64,000 bases of DNA from Streptomyces sp. HUAS MG91 (GCF_040529335.1 NZ_CP159534.1:7998001-8062000), one strand, 5' to 3'; counted from the stretch's first letter, positions 17,641 through 26,313 are shown. Notes: a model not told the origin generated them from the sequence alone. Program-made: numbers and translations.

Positions 17641-18705
17641 TCAACTTGCCACTGCCGCGCCGGACTTGGTGCGGGCCAGGGCCACCGCCCGCTCGCCCTC
17701 GGGGGAGAACGCCCCGGCGCGCCGCCGCTCGGCGCCCCGCGCCGCGTCGGACATCACCAGCTGCGCGTTGATGAAGGCGCCCGCCCGGTAGCCCGCGCTC
17801 GCCGCGTTGACGACCTGCTCCGCGGGTCCCGCCGCGTTCCCCACGGCCCACACGCCCGGTACGCTCGTCAGCCCCGTCGGGTCCACGTCGACGAACGGCC
17901 CGGCCGGGGTCTCCTTCGTGACGGCGCCCAGCGCGGACAGCAGACCGTCGCGCGGCACCGTGCGGGTCGGCACCACGAACACCGACCGCGGGAACTCCCG
18001 GCCGTCCGCGAGCCGCACCGCGGTCAGCCGGTCGTCCGTCACCACCAGCCGGTCGACCCCGCCCACGACCACGCCCACACCGGCGGCGGCCAGCAACTGC
18101 CAGTCGTCGTCCGGCAGGCCGTCGGCGTCCGTGCCGTCGAGGAAGAGCGTCACGTCGTCGGAGAGCTGGCTGAACAGCAGCGCCTGGTGGATTCCGGTCG
18201 CCTCGCGGTACAGCACGCCGATCGCACCGTCCCGGACCTCCCAGCCGTGGCAGTACGGGCAGTGCAGCACGTCCTTGCCCCAGCGCTCGGCGACACCGGG
18301 CACCTCCGGCAGCTCGTCCACCAGGCCCGTCGCGATCACCAGCCGGCGCGCGTGCACCCGGCCGCCGGACGCGAGCGTCACATCGAACTCGCCGTCCCCG
18401 TCCGGCTCGGCCGCCGTCACCCGGTCCGCCACCAGCTCCACGCCGTACCCCGTGACCTCCCGGCGCACCTCGGCCAGGAACTCGGCGGGCGGCATGCCGT
18501 CGCGCGAGGGATAGCCCTGCATGTGGGCGGCCGGCGCGTTGCGTGGCTCGCCCGCGTCGACGACCAGGACCGAGCGGCGTGAGCGCCCCAGGACCAGCGC
18601 GGCCGACAGTCCCGCCGTACCGCCCCCGACCACCACGACCTCGTACATGTCCTGCCCGGCCCTCACGGCCTTCTCGGCGCTGCTTGTACTGTTCGTGCTG
18701 TTCAT
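17641..18705 (-). CDS. Thioredoxin-reductase-like FAD/NAD(P)-dependent disulfide oxidoreductase
   Basis: A 354-residue flavoprotein of the pyridine nucleotide-disulfide family. FAD-binding VVVGGGTAGLSAALVLGR is near residue 24, the redox-active CPYCHGWE near residue 148 and the second FAD motif GVWAVGNAAGPAEQV near residue 286. Such short TrxR-like enzymes oxidise or reduce dithiols of small molecules or partner proteins. The Cys-Pro-Tyr-Cys-His motif resembles that of gliotoxin-type oxidases rather than TrxB. The NADPH motif is poorly conserved, so an oxidase is possible. GAGG lies ten bases before the ATG at 18705. It is divergent from an XRE-cupin regulator that probably controls it. Confidence 0.82.
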   Translation of the reverse strand: MNSTNSTSSAEKAVRAGQDMYEVVVVGGGTAGLSAALVLGRSRRSVLVVDAGEPRNAPAAHMQGYPSRDGMPPAEFLAEVRREVTGYGVELVADRVTAAEPDGDGEFDVTLASGGRVHARRLVIATGLVDELPEVPGVAERWGKDVLHCPYCHGWEVRDGAIGVLYREATGIHQALLFSQLSDDVTLFLDGTDADGLPDDDWQLLAAAGVGVVVGGVDRLVVTDDRLTAVRLADGREFPRSVFVVPTRTVPRDGLLSALGAVTKETPAGPFVDVDPTGLTSVPGVWAVGNAAGPAEQVVNAASAGYRAGAFINAQLVMSDAARGAERRRAGAFSPEGERAVALARTKSGAAVAS

Positions 18706-18751
18706 GGGGTGTACCTCGTCTCCGTACCGGCTGATCCCGTCTCTCCCGAAG

Positions 18752-18800
18752 GTGCACGTGCACTCGCCGGATTGACAAACGGCTTTGCCGAAACTGCAAT
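18752..18800 (+). promoter_or_regulatory. Divergent control region with palindrome and leaderless promoter
   Basis: A perfect palindrome GTGCACGTGCAC lies at 18752-18763. TTGACA at 18772-18777 is followed after 17 bases by TGCAAT at 18795-18800, six bases before the regulator ATG at 18807, which predicts a leaderless transcript. The palindrome is a candidate operator for the XRE-cupin protein. Confidence 0.55.
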
Positions 18801-18806
18801 GGATTC

Positions 18807-19430
18807 ATGGACACGCACAAGGACGAACCCGCCGCGGGGCCGGAGGCGAGCACGGACGACGTGCTCGCCAGCGTCGGCCCGCGCCTGCGCGCCCTGCGCA
18901 AGGAGCGCGGCGCCACCCTCTCCGGCCTCTCCGAGACCACGGGTATCTCCGTCAGCACGCTCTCCCGCCTGGAGTCCGGGCTGCGCAAGCCGAGCCTGGA
19001 GCTGCTGCTGCCCATCGCCCGCGCCCATCAGGTCCCGCTGGACGAGCTGGTCGGAGCCCCACCGGTCGGCGATCCCCGGGTGCGCGGCGCGAAGCCCGTC
19101 GTACGGCACGGCCGCACGATGATCCCGCTCACCCGGCAGCCGGGCGGCCTCCAGGCCTACAAGATCATCGAGCCGAACCGGCGGACGGAACCCGACCCGC
19201 AGACCCACGAGGGCTACGAGTGGATCTACATGCTCTCCGGGAAGCTGCGGATCGTCCTCGGCGAGCACGACGTGGTGCTCGGCCCCGGCGAGGCCGCCGA
19301 GTTCGACACCCGGGTGCCGCACTGGTTCGGCTCCACGGGGGAGGGGCCCGCCGAGTTCCTGAGCCTCTTCGGGCCGCAGGGCGAGCGCATGCACGTACGG
19401 GCGCGGCCCGCGCGGGCCAAGGAGGAGTGA
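18807..19430 (+). CDS. XRE-family regulator with C-terminal cupin domain
   Basis: A 207-residue transcription factor. Residues 22-80 form a Cro/CI-type HTH (LRALRKERGATLSGLSETTG with the recognition helix STLSRLESG). Residues 120-195 form a cupin_2 barrel, EGYEWIYMLSGKLRIVLG through VPHWFGSTG, which binds a small ligand or metal. This architecture is common in regulators of small-molecule metabolism. There is no ribosome-binding site; the promoter spacing suggests a leaderless mRNA. It is divergent from the TrxR-like gene and 88 bases upstream of the acyl-CoA dehydrogenase operon, either of which could be its target. Confidence 0.88.
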   Translation: MDTHKDEPAAGPEASTDDVLASVGPRLRALRKERGATLSGLSETTGISVSTLSRLESGLRKPSLELLLPIARAHQVPLDELVGAPPVGDPRVRGAKPVVRHGRTMIPLTRQPGGLQAYKIIEPNRRTEPDPQTHEGYEWIYMLSGKLRIVLGEHDVVLGPGEAAEFDTRVPHWFGSTGEGPAEFLSLFGPQGERMHVRARPARAKEE

Positions 19431-19444
19431 GCCGGACCAGGGCA

Positions 19445-19474
19445 TTCACAGACCGGCAAGCGACCGCTTAGTAT
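19445..19474 (+). promoter_or_regulatory. Promoter and operator-like palindrome before the acyl-CoA dehydrogenase operon
   Basis: TTCACA at 19445-19450 and TAGTAT at 19469-19474 are separated by 18 bases. The spacer ends in the palindrome AAGCGACCGCTT (19458-19469), which abuts the -10 box. AAGC-N4-GCTT sites are typical of TetR-type regulators of fatty-acid genes in actinobacteria. No such regulator is adjacent. Confidence 0.5.
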
Positions 19475-19518
19475 GCAGCCGAACCCGGTTTGACGAAGCA
19501 GTCCCGTGGAGGCCCCGC

Positions 19519-20505
19519 ATGCAGGCATGGCAAGTGCACGAGAACGGCGAGCCGAGCGAGGTGATGCGCCTGGAGGAGGTCGCGCGTCCCGAGCCCGGTG
19601 AGGGGCAGGTCCTGCTCAAGGTGCGCGCCGCCAACATCAACTTCCCGGACGCGCTGCTCTGCCGCGGCCAGTACCAGGTCAGGCCGCCGCTGCCGTTCAC
19701 CCCCGGGGTGGAGATCTGCGGCGAGACCGAGGACGGCCGCCGCGTCATCGCCAATCCGGCCCTGCCGTACGGCGGCTTCGCCGAGTACGCCGTCGCCGAC
19801 GCCCGCGCGCTGCTGCCCGCCCCGGACGCCCTCGACGACGCCGAGACCGCCGCCCTGCACATCGGGTACCAGACCGGCTGGTTCGGCCTGCACCAGCGCG
19901 CCCGCCTCCAGGAGGGCGAGACGCTGCTCGTGCACGCCGCCGCGGGCGGGGTCGGCAGCGCCGCCGTGCAGCTCGGCAAGGCCGCGGGAGCCCGGGTCAT
20001 CGGTGTCGTCGGCGGCCCCGACAAGGCCAAGGTCGCCCAGGAGCTGGGCTGCGACGTGGTCGTCGACCGGCGCTCCGACGACGTCATCGCCGCCGTCAAG
20101 GAGGCGACCGGCGGACGCGGCGCGGACGTGATCTACGACCCCGTGGGCGGCGACGCCTACCAGCAGTCGGCGAAGACCGTCGCCTTCGAGGGCCGGATCG
20201 TCGTGGTCGGCTTCGCCTCGGGCAGCATCCCGAGCCCCGCCCTCAACCACGCCCTCGTCAAGAACTACTCGATCATGGGTCTGCACTGGGGCCTGTACGC
20301 GCAGAAGAACCCCGGGCTGATCCCGCACTGCCACGAGAAGCTCACCGAGCTGGCCGCGCGCGGCGCCATCAAGCCCCTCGTCAGCGACCGCGTCGACCTC
20401 GCCGACGCGCCGGCCGCCGTCCAGCGCGTCGCGGACGGCGTCACCACCGGCCGCGTCGTCGTGGTGCCCGGCCTGCGCGCCCGTACGGAAGGAGCCGCCG
20501 CATGA
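19519..20505 (+). CDS. NADPH:quinone oxidoreductase family protein (MDR)
   Basis: A 328-residue medium-chain reductase of the zinc-free quinone oxidoreductase/enoyl reductase branch. The GroES-like half includes VRAANINFPDALLCRGQY, and the nucleotide site is HAAAGGVGSAAVQLGKAAGA near residue 139. There are no zinc-binding Cys/His patterns. GGAGG at 19508-19512 precedes the ATG. It overlaps the next gene by four bases (ATGA), so it acts with two acyl-CoA dehydrogenases. Enoyl-CoA or enoyl-thioester reduction, or reoxidation of a quinone-like acceptor, are plausible roles. Confidence 0.85.
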   Translation: MQAWQVHENGEPSEVMRLEEVARPEPGEGQVLLKVRAANINFPDALLCRGQYQVRPPLPFTPGVEICGETEDGRRVIANPALPYGGFAEYAVADARALLPAPDALDDAETAALHIGYQTGWFGLHQRARLQEGETLLVHAAAGGVGSAAVQLGKAAGARVIGVVGGPDKAKVAQELGCDVVVDRRSDDVIAAVKEATGGRGADVIYDPVGGDAYQQSAKTVAFEGRIVVVGFASGSIPSPALNHALVKNYSIMGLHWGLYAQKNPGLIPHCHEKLTELAARGAIKPLVSDRVDLADAPAAVQRVADGVTTGRVVVVPGLRARTEGAAA

Positions 20506-21686
20506 GCCTCGACGCCGCGCGACTGCGCACCCTGACCCAGGAGTTCCTGGCCGCGCACCCGGTCGCCACCACCCCGCGCGAGGAGTTCCTCAGCGCCCGC
20601 TTCGACGCCGGTCTCGCCTGGGTGCACTACCCCGAGGGCCTCGGCGGACTCGATGCCCCGCGCGCCCTGCAAGCCGTCGTGGACGCGGAGCTGGAGGCGG
20701 CCGGCGCCCCCGACAACGACCCCCGGCGCAACGGGATCGGGCTCGGCATGGCCGCCCCCACCGTCCTGCGCTACGGCACCGACGAGCAGAAGCGGCGCTT
20801 CCTCAAGCCGCTCTGGGTGGGCCAGGAGATCTGGTGCCAGCTCTTCAGCGAGCCCGGCGCCGGATCCGACCTCGCCGCGCTCGGCACCCGCGCCGTGCGC
20901 GAGGGCGACGACTGGATCGTCAACGGACAGAAGGTGTGGACGTCCGGCGCGCACAACTCCCGGTTCGCCATCCTCATCGCCCGCACCGACCCGGACGTGC
21001 CCAAGCACCGGGGCATCACCTACTTCGTGTGCGACATGACCGACCCCGGCGTCGAGGTGCGGCCGCTGCGCCAGATCACCGGCGAGGCCGAGTTCAACGA
21101 GGTCTTCCTCACCGACGTCCGGATCCCCGACGCCCACCGGCTCGGCGAGACCGGCGACGGCTGGAAGGTCGCCCAGACCACCCTCAACAACGAGCGCGTC
21201 GCCATCGGCGGCATGCGCATCCCGCGCGAGGGCGGCCTCATCGGCATCGTCGCCGACACCTGGCGCGAGCGCCCCGAGCTGCGCACGCACGACCTGCACC
21301 AGCGCCTCATGACGCTGTGGGTCGAGGCCGAGGTCGCCCGGCTCACCGGCGAGCGGCTGCGCCAGCAGCTCGTCGCCGGACACCCCGGCCCCGAGGGCGC
21401 CGGCATGAAGCTCGGCTTCGCCCGCCTCAACCAGCAGATCAGCGGTCTGGAGCTGGAACTCCTCGGCGAGGAGGGCCTGTTGTACGACGACTGGACCATG
21501 CGCCGCCCCGAGATCGTCGACTTCGCGGGCCGCGACGCCGGCTACCGCTATCTGCGCGCCAAGGGCAACAGCATCGAGGGCGGGACGAGCGAGGTCCTGC
21601 TGAACATCGTCGCCGAGCGCGTGCTGGGCCTGCCGCCCGAGCCGCGCACCGACAAGGACGTCGCCTGGAAGGACCTCTCCCGATGA
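20502..21686 (+). CDS. Acyl-CoA dehydrogenase, first subunit of a pair
   Basis: A 394-residue FAD-dependent acyl-CoA dehydrogenase. FAD-contact motifs are QLFSEPGAGSDLAAL near residue 113 and VNGQKVWTSGAHNSRF near residue 143, with the C-terminal EGGTSEVLLNIVAERVLGLP. The N-terminal region is short, as in actinobacterial FadE pairs that function as heterotetramers. It is coupled to the previous and next genes by ATGA overlaps. A substrate with a branched, sterol side-chain or aromatic acyl group is possible but cannot be told from the sequence. Confidence 0.9.
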   Translation: MSLDAARLRTLTQEFLAAHPVATTPREEFLSARFDAGLAWVHYPEGLGGLDAPRALQAVVDAELEAAGAPDNDPRRNGIGLGMAAPTVLRYGTDEQKRRFLKPLWVGQEIWCQLFSEPGAGSDLAALGTRAVREGDDWIVNGQKVWTSGAHNSRFAILIARTDPDVPKHRGITYFVCDMTDPGVEVRPLRQITGEAEFNEVFLTDVRIPDAHRLGETGDGWKVAQTTLNNERVAIGGMRIPREGGLIGIVADTWRERPELRTHDLHQRLMTLWVEAEVARLTGERLRQQLVAGHPGPEGAGMKLGFARLNQQISGLELELLGEEGLLYDDWTMRRPEIVDFAGRDAGYRYLRAKGNSIEGGTSEVLLNIVAERVLGLPPEPRTDKDVAWKDLSR

Positions 21687-22783
21687 GCACTCAGCCCGAC
21701 CTCCTCTACTCCGAGGACGAGGAAGCGCTCCGCTCGGCGGTCCGCGACCTGCTCACCGACCACTGCGCCGCCCCGGCCGTGCTCGCGCGGATCGAGGGCG
21801 ACGAGCCGCACGACCGCGCCCTGTGGAAGAACCTCGCCGAGAGCATGGGCCTGGCCGGCCTGCTCGTGCCCGAGGAGCGCGGCGGGCAGGGCGCCTCGCA
21901 CCGCGAGGCCGCCGTCGTCCTGGAGGAGCTGGGGCGCGCCGTCGCCCCCGTCCCGTACCTGACGAGCGCCGTCATCGCGACCGAGGCGCTGCTCGCCTGC
22001 GTCGGCAGCGAGGCCGAGACCCTGCTGTCCGCGCTCGCCTCGGGCCGCACGGTCGGCGCGCTCACGGTGCCGCTGTCGGCGACGCCCGGCCGGGAGTTCA
22101 CGGACGTACGCGCCACGGACTCCAGCCTGACCGGGCGGGTCACCGGCGTCGCGGACGCGGCCTTCGCCGATGTGTTCCTCGTACCCACCCCCGACGGGCT
22201 GTTCGCCGTGGACGCCTCGGCCGACGGGGTCACGGTCGCACCGCAGACCTCCTTCGACCCGACGCGTCCGCTGGCCACCGTCACCTTCGAGGCCGCCGCC
22301 GGACGGCTCCTCGCGGACACCGCGGCGCCCGCCGTGCGCCGTGCGCTGCGCGCCGGTGCCGGACTGCTCGCCTCGGAACAACTCGGCCTCGCCGACTGGC
22401 TGCTGACGGAGACCGTGCGCTACACGCGCGAGCGCCACCAGTTCAACCGGCCCGTCGGCTCCTTCCAGGCGCTCAAGCACCGGCTCGCCCAGCTGTGGCT
22501 CGAAGTGGTCAACGCCCGCGCCACGGCCCGCAACGCGGCCGACGCGCTCGCCACCGGCAGCGACGACACCGACGTGGCCGTCGCCGTCGCCCAGGCGTAC
22601 ACGGCGCCCGTCGCCGTGCACGTGGCCGAGGAGGCGCTGCAACTGCACGGTGGCATCGGCATGACGTGGGAGCACCCGATCCACCTCTACCTCAAGCGCG
22701 CCAAGTCCTCCGCGATCGCCCTCGGCACGGTGGGCCGCCACCGGGAGGAACTGGCCGAACTGGTCGATCTGCGGGCGCCCTGA
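21683..22783 (+). CDS. Acyl-CoA dehydrogenase, second subunit of a pair
   Basis: A 366-residue acyl-CoA dehydrogenase-family protein, shorter and more diverged than its partner. The middle domain lacks a clear FAD-loop serine motif, but the C-terminal helical domain is well kept: RYTRERHQFNRPVGSFQALKHRLA (seen near residue 245) and QLHGGIGMTWEHP near residue 315. Arg of the ERHQFNRP motif contacts FAD across a dimer interface in this family. A heteromer in which the two subunits share FAD sites is likely. The gene is coupled by ATGA to the first subunit. Confidence 0.88.
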   Translation: MSTQPDLLYSEDEEALRSAVRDLLTDHCAAPAVLARIEGDEPHDRALWKNLAESMGLAGLLVPEERGGQGASHREAAVVLEELGRAVAPVPYLTSAVIATEALLACVGSEAETLLSALASGRTVGALTVPLSATPGREFTDVRATDSSLTGRVTGVADAAFADVFLVPTPDGLFAVDASADGVTVAPQTSFDPTRPLATVTFEAAAGRLLADTAAPAVRRALRAGAGLLASEQLGLADWLLTETVRYTRERHQFNRPVGSFQALKHRLAQLWLEVVNARATARNAADALATGSDDTDVAVAVAQAYTAPVAVHVAEEALQLHGGIGMTWEHPIHLYLKRAKSSAIALGTVGRHREELAELVDLRAP

Positions 22784-22815
22784 GCGACGGCCGGCGCAAT
22801 TCGATGGACAGCGAC

Positions 22816-22846
22816 GTCATGCCCGTGATCCCTTCACGGGCATGAC
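22816..22846. repeat. Perfect 13-bp inverted repeat covering the start codon of the VOC gene
   Basis: GTCATGCCCGTGA at 22816-22828 and its complement at 22834-22846 flank a TCCCT loop. The ATG at 22842 lies in the right arm. It may terminate the acyl-CoA dehydrogenase transcript, act as an operator, or sequester the start codon. Confidence 0.65.
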
Positions 22847-23216
22847 CTCACTCATCCGCCACCTCACCATCGACTGCGCCGACCCCTACGCCCTCGGAGG
22901 TTTCTGGGCCGAGGTGCTGGGCGGAGCCGTCAGCGACGAGGACCGTCCCGGCGACCCCGAGGCGCTGGTGGAGAGCGCGTCCGTGGGCGTCCTGCTCATC
23001 CGCGTCCCCGAGGGCAAGTCCGCCAAGAATCGCCTGCACATCGACCTCCAGCCCCAGGACCGCACCCGGGACGAGGAGGTCGACCGGCTGCTCGCCCTCG
23101 GCGCCACCCTCCAGGGTGACCACCGCCGCCCCGACGGTACGGGCTGGGTGACCCTCCACGACCCGGAGGGCAACGAGTTCTGCGTCGAGCGCGGTGCGGC
23201 CGAGCGGGCGAACTAG
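22842..23216 (+). CDS. VOC-superfamily (glyoxalase-like) protein
   Basis: A 124-residue protein of the vicinal oxygen chelate fold, in the compact one-domain form often called glyoxalase-like or VOC protein. Beta-alpha-beta-beta-beta units begin at HLTIDCADPYALGGFWAEVLGG and KNRLHIDLQPQD. The last strand carries the family ending LHDPEGNEFCVE. Possible metal ligands are His8, His67 and Glu near the C-terminus. Substrate unknown; members include antibiotic-resistance and lyase enzymes. No Shine-Dalgarno is evident and the start codon is within an inverted repeat. Confidence 0.8.
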   Translation: MTSLIRHLTIDCADPYALGGFWAEVLGGAVSDEDRPGDPEALVESASVGVLLIRVPEGKSAKNRLHIDLQPQDRTRDEEVDRLLALGATLQGDHRRPDGTGWVTLHDPEGNEFCVERGAAERAN

Positions 23217-23364
23217 CCGGCCACCAGGACGGAACGACCGGCCGGAGCCGTCCCGGGTGAACCACTGGCGGCGGTCCGGCCAACTTCCCCTCCAGGGCTG
23301 CCCATCAGTGCCATGGGCCCCGCATACTCACCCGTGTCCCACCGGCCCACCACGGGAGGCACTC

Positions 23365-24222
23365 ATGGCACCGACCACCCGCCGCAGAGCCCTCGGCGCG
23401 TTCGCCGCCGCACTGGCCACCGGTGTCGCCGCACCACAACTCGCCCACGCGGGCGGGAAGCCGCGCGGCCCGCGCCCGCTGACGCGGGCCCACGCCCACA
23501 ACGACTACGACCACCCGCGCCCGCTGTTCGACGCCCTCGACCATCGCTTCAACAGCGTCGAGGCCGACATCTACCTCGTCGACGGCGACCTCCTCGTCGC
23601 CCACGACCCCGTCGACCTCGACCCGGCGCGCACCCTCGAATCCCTCTACCTCGCCCCGCTCGCCGCCCGCGTCCGCGCCCACCACGGATCGGTGTACCGG
23701 GGATGGCGCCGGCCGCTCCAGCTCCTCGTCGACATCAAGACCGAGGGCGCCGCGGCCTACCGCGAACTCGACCGCCAACTGAGCCGTCACCGAGGTCTGT
23801 TCACCACCTACGCGCACGGCAAGGTGCGCCCCGGACCCGTCACCGCCGTCGTCTCCGGCGACCGCGCCGCGGGCCCGGTCATCGCGGCCCAGCCCACCCG
23901 CAGCGCCTTCTACGACGGCCGGCTCACCGACCTCGGCACCGCGGACCCCGCCTCCTTCATCCCGCTCATCAGCGACAACTGGACGAACAACTTCACCTGG
24001 CTGGGCAGCGGCCCGATGCCCGCCGCCGAACGCGACAGGCTGCACGGCATCGTCTCCGCCGCGCACGCCCACGGGCAGCGTGTCCGCTTCTGGGCCACCC
24101 CGGATTTCCCCGGGCCCGAACGGGACGCCGTGTGGCGCGAGTTGATCGCCGCCGACGTCGACCACCTGAACACCGACGACCTCGCGGGCCTCGAGGCGTT
24201 CCTCACCGCCCACGACCGGTGA
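23365..24222 (+). CDS. Secreted PI-PLC/GDPD-like phosphodiesterase (Aim6-like)
   Basis: A 285-residue protein with a Tat signal (TTRRRALGAFAAALATG, cleavage near AHA at residue 28). The mature part is of the PI-PLC/glycerophosphodiester phosphodiesterase TIM-barrel superfamily. Conserved elements are the opening HAHNDYDH, NSVEADIYL near residue 63, LLVAHDP near residue 74 and LLVDIKTEG near residue 120. They supply the two His and the Glu/Asp metal ligands of the superfamily. GGGAGG at 23354-23359 fixes the start. A role in extracellular phosphodiester hydrolysis is inferred. Confidence 0.82.
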   Translation: MAPTTRRRALGAFAAALATGVAAPQLAHAGGKPRGPRPLTRAHAHNDYDHPRPLFDALDHRFNSVEADIYLVDGDLLVAHDPVDLDPARTLESLYLAPLAARVRAHHGSVYRGWRRPLQLLVDIKTEGAAAYRELDRQLSRHRGLFTTYAHGKVRPGPVTAVVSGDRAAGPVIAAQPTRSAFYDGRLTDLGTADPASFIPLISDNWTNNFTWLGSGPMPAAERDRLHGIVSAAHAHGQRVRFWATPDFPGPERDAVWRELIAADVDHLNTDDLAGLEAFLTAHDR

Positions 24223-24257
24223 TCGTTGCGGCTTCATGAACAACTCCCGTATCCGCA

Positions 24258-24286
24258 TGGACACTTCAAGCATGGGCGCCTAGCTT
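24258..24286 (+). promoter_or_regulatory. Leaderless promoter of the secreted propeller protein
   Basis: TGGACA at 24258-24263 and TAGCTT at 24281-24286 are separated by 17 bases. The ATG follows six bases later with no ribosome-binding site, so the transcript probably begins at the start codon. Confidence 0.6.
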
Positions 24287-24292
24287 CGCGGC

Positions 24293-25870
24293 ATGCCGCT
24301 TCGCAGACACCTCGCCCGCACCCTCGCCGTCACGCTGACCTTGGCCGGGCTCGGTCTCGTCGGCCCGGCCGGTGCCGGGGCCGACGAGATCCCCAAGGCC
24401 CCGGGCCACCGCCTGGTCCCGCAGTACGAGGGCGCCCCCGCCCAGCCCCAGGCGGTTCCCGGCCCGGCCCCCGATCAGCACCCCTACCTCGCGGGGAACG
24501 GCCGCAGCGGCATGCACGCGGACGCCTGGGGCAGCGCCACCTACCCCTGGAGCGGCCCGAACGGCAACGCCCCGCAGGTCACCAGCGAGCAGATGGCCGC
24601 GCTCGGCGGCGAGTGCGCCACCGTCACCTTCGACAAGGAGGGCCGCATCGTCACCGTGTGCGGCACCTTCACCGGCTTCCTGGTCAAACTCCTCGACCCG
24701 CACAGCCTCAAGACCCTCGCCGAGTACAAGCTCCCCCAGCGCCCCTCCACCGTCGAGGCCATCACCACCCTCGACTTCTCCAAGATCTTCAAGGACACCT
24801 CGGGCGGCGCCTACTCCTACCTCGACGACCAGGACCGCCTCGTCCTCGCCGACTCCCGCCAGCACATCCTGCGGCTCGCCCACACCCGCAAGGCCGACGG
24901 GAGCTGGGAGTTCAAGGTCACCGACGACTGGGACCTGACCGGCGTCGTCCCACACGACTGCGCCTCCTGGACGAACCTGTACCCGAGCGGCGAGTGCGAC
25001 CCCGTCACCTCCGTGATGCCGGACTGGCAGGGCCGCGTGTGGTGGGTGACCCGGCAGGGCCGCGTCGGCACCGTCGACCCCGCCACCGGCACCATCAGGT
25101 CGGTCCGCCTGGAGGGCGAGGAGATCCAGAACTCCTTCTCCGTGTCAAAGGACGGCGTCTCGATCGTCACCGACCACGCGCTGTACAGCTTCGCTGCCGC
25201 TGCCGACGGCACCCCGAAGACCGTGTGGCGCCAGACGTACGACCGCGGCACGGGCACCAAGCCCGGCTCGGTGAACCAGGGTTCGGGCACCACCCCCGAC
25301 CTGTTCGGCATCCAGGACGACTACGTCGCCATCACCGACAACGCCGACGACCGGATGAACGTCCTCGTCTACCGGCGCGGCGCCGACGTCCCCGCCGACG
25401 AACGCCTCGTCTGCAAGGTGCCCGTCTTCGGCTCCGGAGCGTCCACGACCGACAACTCCCTCATCTCGTACGGGAACAGCCTCGTCGTCGAGAACAACTA
25501 CGGCTACGAGAACATCACCTCGCTCACCTTCGGGCGCAGCGTCGTCGGCGGCGTCACCCGGATCGACGTACGCGCCGACGGCAGCGGCTGCGACACGGTG
25601 TGGGAGAGCGGTGTGCGCTCCCCGTCCACCGTGCCGAAGCTCTCCACCGCCAACGGGCTGCTGTACTTCTACACCAAGGAGCCCAACTCCCTCGGCGTGG
25701 ACGCCTGGTACCTCACCGCCGTCGACTTCCGCACCGGCGCCACCCGCTGGAAGCGGCTCGTGGGAACCGGCGTCGCCTACGACAACAACTGGGCGCCCGT
25801 GACACTCGGTCCCGACGGCACCGCCTACGTGGGCGTCTTCAACGGCCTGGTCGCCGTACACGACAGCTGA
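24293..25870 (+). CDS. Secreted beta-propeller-like protein of unknown function
   Basis: A 525-residue exported protein. Residues 1-31 form a Sec-type signal (MPLRRHLARTLAVT, hydrophobic core, cleavage near AGA). The mature chain repeats short beta units rich in Gly, Asp and Trp, such as GRVWWVTRQGRVGTVDPATG and GLLYFYTKEPNS, in the manner of quinoprotein or WD-like propellers. No PQQ ligand set or catalytic motif was recognised. Seven Cys residues in the mature chain could form disulfides. It follows a phosphodiesterase gene by 70 bases but has its own promoter. Confidence 0.7.
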   Translation: MPLRRHLARTLAVTLTLAGLGLVGPAGAGADEIPKAPGHRLVPQYEGAPAQPQAVPGPAPDQHPYLAGNGRSGMHADAWGSATYPWSGPNGNAPQVTSEQMAALGGECATVTFDKEGRIVTVCGTFTGFLVKLLDPHSLKTLAEYKLPQRPSTVEAITTLDFSKIFKDTSGGAYSYLDDQDRLVLADSRQHILRLAHTRKADGSWEFKVTDDWDLTGVVPHDCASWTNLYPSGECDPVTSVMPDWQGRVWWVTRQGRVGTVDPATGTIRSVRLEGEEIQNSFSVSKDGVSIVTDHALYSFAAAADGTPKTVWRQTYDRGTGTKPGSVNQGSGTTPDLFGIQDDYVAITDNADDRMNVLVYRRGADVPADERLVCKVPVFGSGASTTDNSLISYGNSLVVENNYGYENITSLTFGRSVVGGVTRIDVRADGSGCDTVWESGVRSPSTVPKLSTANGLLYFYTKEPNSLGVDAWYLTAVDFRTGATRWKRLVGTGVAYDNNWAPVTLGPDGTAYVGVFNGLVAVHDS

Positions 25871-25884
25871 CGCCTTGCGCCCCC

Positions 25885-25919
25885 CCGCTCCCGGCTAGGC
25901 GTCGACCAGCCGGGAGCGG
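25885..25919. terminator. Bidirectional terminator overlapping the DUF779 stop codon
   Basis: Perfect 12-bp inverted repeat, CCGCTCCCGGCT at 25885-25896 and its complement at 25908-25919, with an 11-base loop. It lies between convergent genes and includes the stop and last codons of the minus-strand gene. Confidence 0.75.
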
Positions 25920-26251
25920 ATCAGGAAACGTACTCCCTCCGGCGCCTCCAGGGAGAAGCCGCTGCCGCGGCCCTCGACGACGTCGACGATGAGGCGGGTG
26001 TGACTCCACACCTCGTACTGGCTCCTGGACATCCAGAACGACACCGGCTCCGCCACCCCCTCCACCATCAGGTCCTGGAGCAGCACGTCGGAGCCGCCGG
26101 TACGGAACTCGCCCGCCGGGTAGCACATCGGAGCGCTGCCGTCGCAGCAGCCGCCGGACTGGTGGAACATCAGCGGGCCGTGGGCCGCGCGCAGCCGCCG
26201 CACCAGTTCGGCGGCCGCGGACGTCAGCTCCACGCGGGGTACATCGGTCAT
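25895..26251 (-). CDS. DUF779 domain protein
   Basis: A 118-residue protein of the DUF779 family, recognised by MFHQSGGCCDGSAPMCYPAGEF near residue 31 (described in part) and SRQYEVW-like SRSQYEVWSHT near residue 76. The Cys cluster CC-x5-C is conserved and suggests metal binding or thiol chemistry. Family members usually sit beside aldehyde dehydrogenase or alcohol oxidation genes; none is adjacent here. The ATG at 26251 starts at the conserved N-terminus; an upstream extension of 21 Arg-rich residues is rejected. Confidence 0.82.
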   Translation of the reverse strand: MTDVPRVELTSAAAELVRRLRAAHGPLMFHQSGGCCDGSAPMCYPAGEFRTGGSDVLLQDLMVEGVAEPVSFWMSRSQYEVWSHTRLIVDVVEGRGSGFSLEAPEGVRFLIRSRLVDA

Positions 26252-26313
26252 ACGGGGAAGCATCCGGGGCGGGACGTTGCGACGACGTTGCACGCGTGGG
26301 CGCCGCGCCCGCA

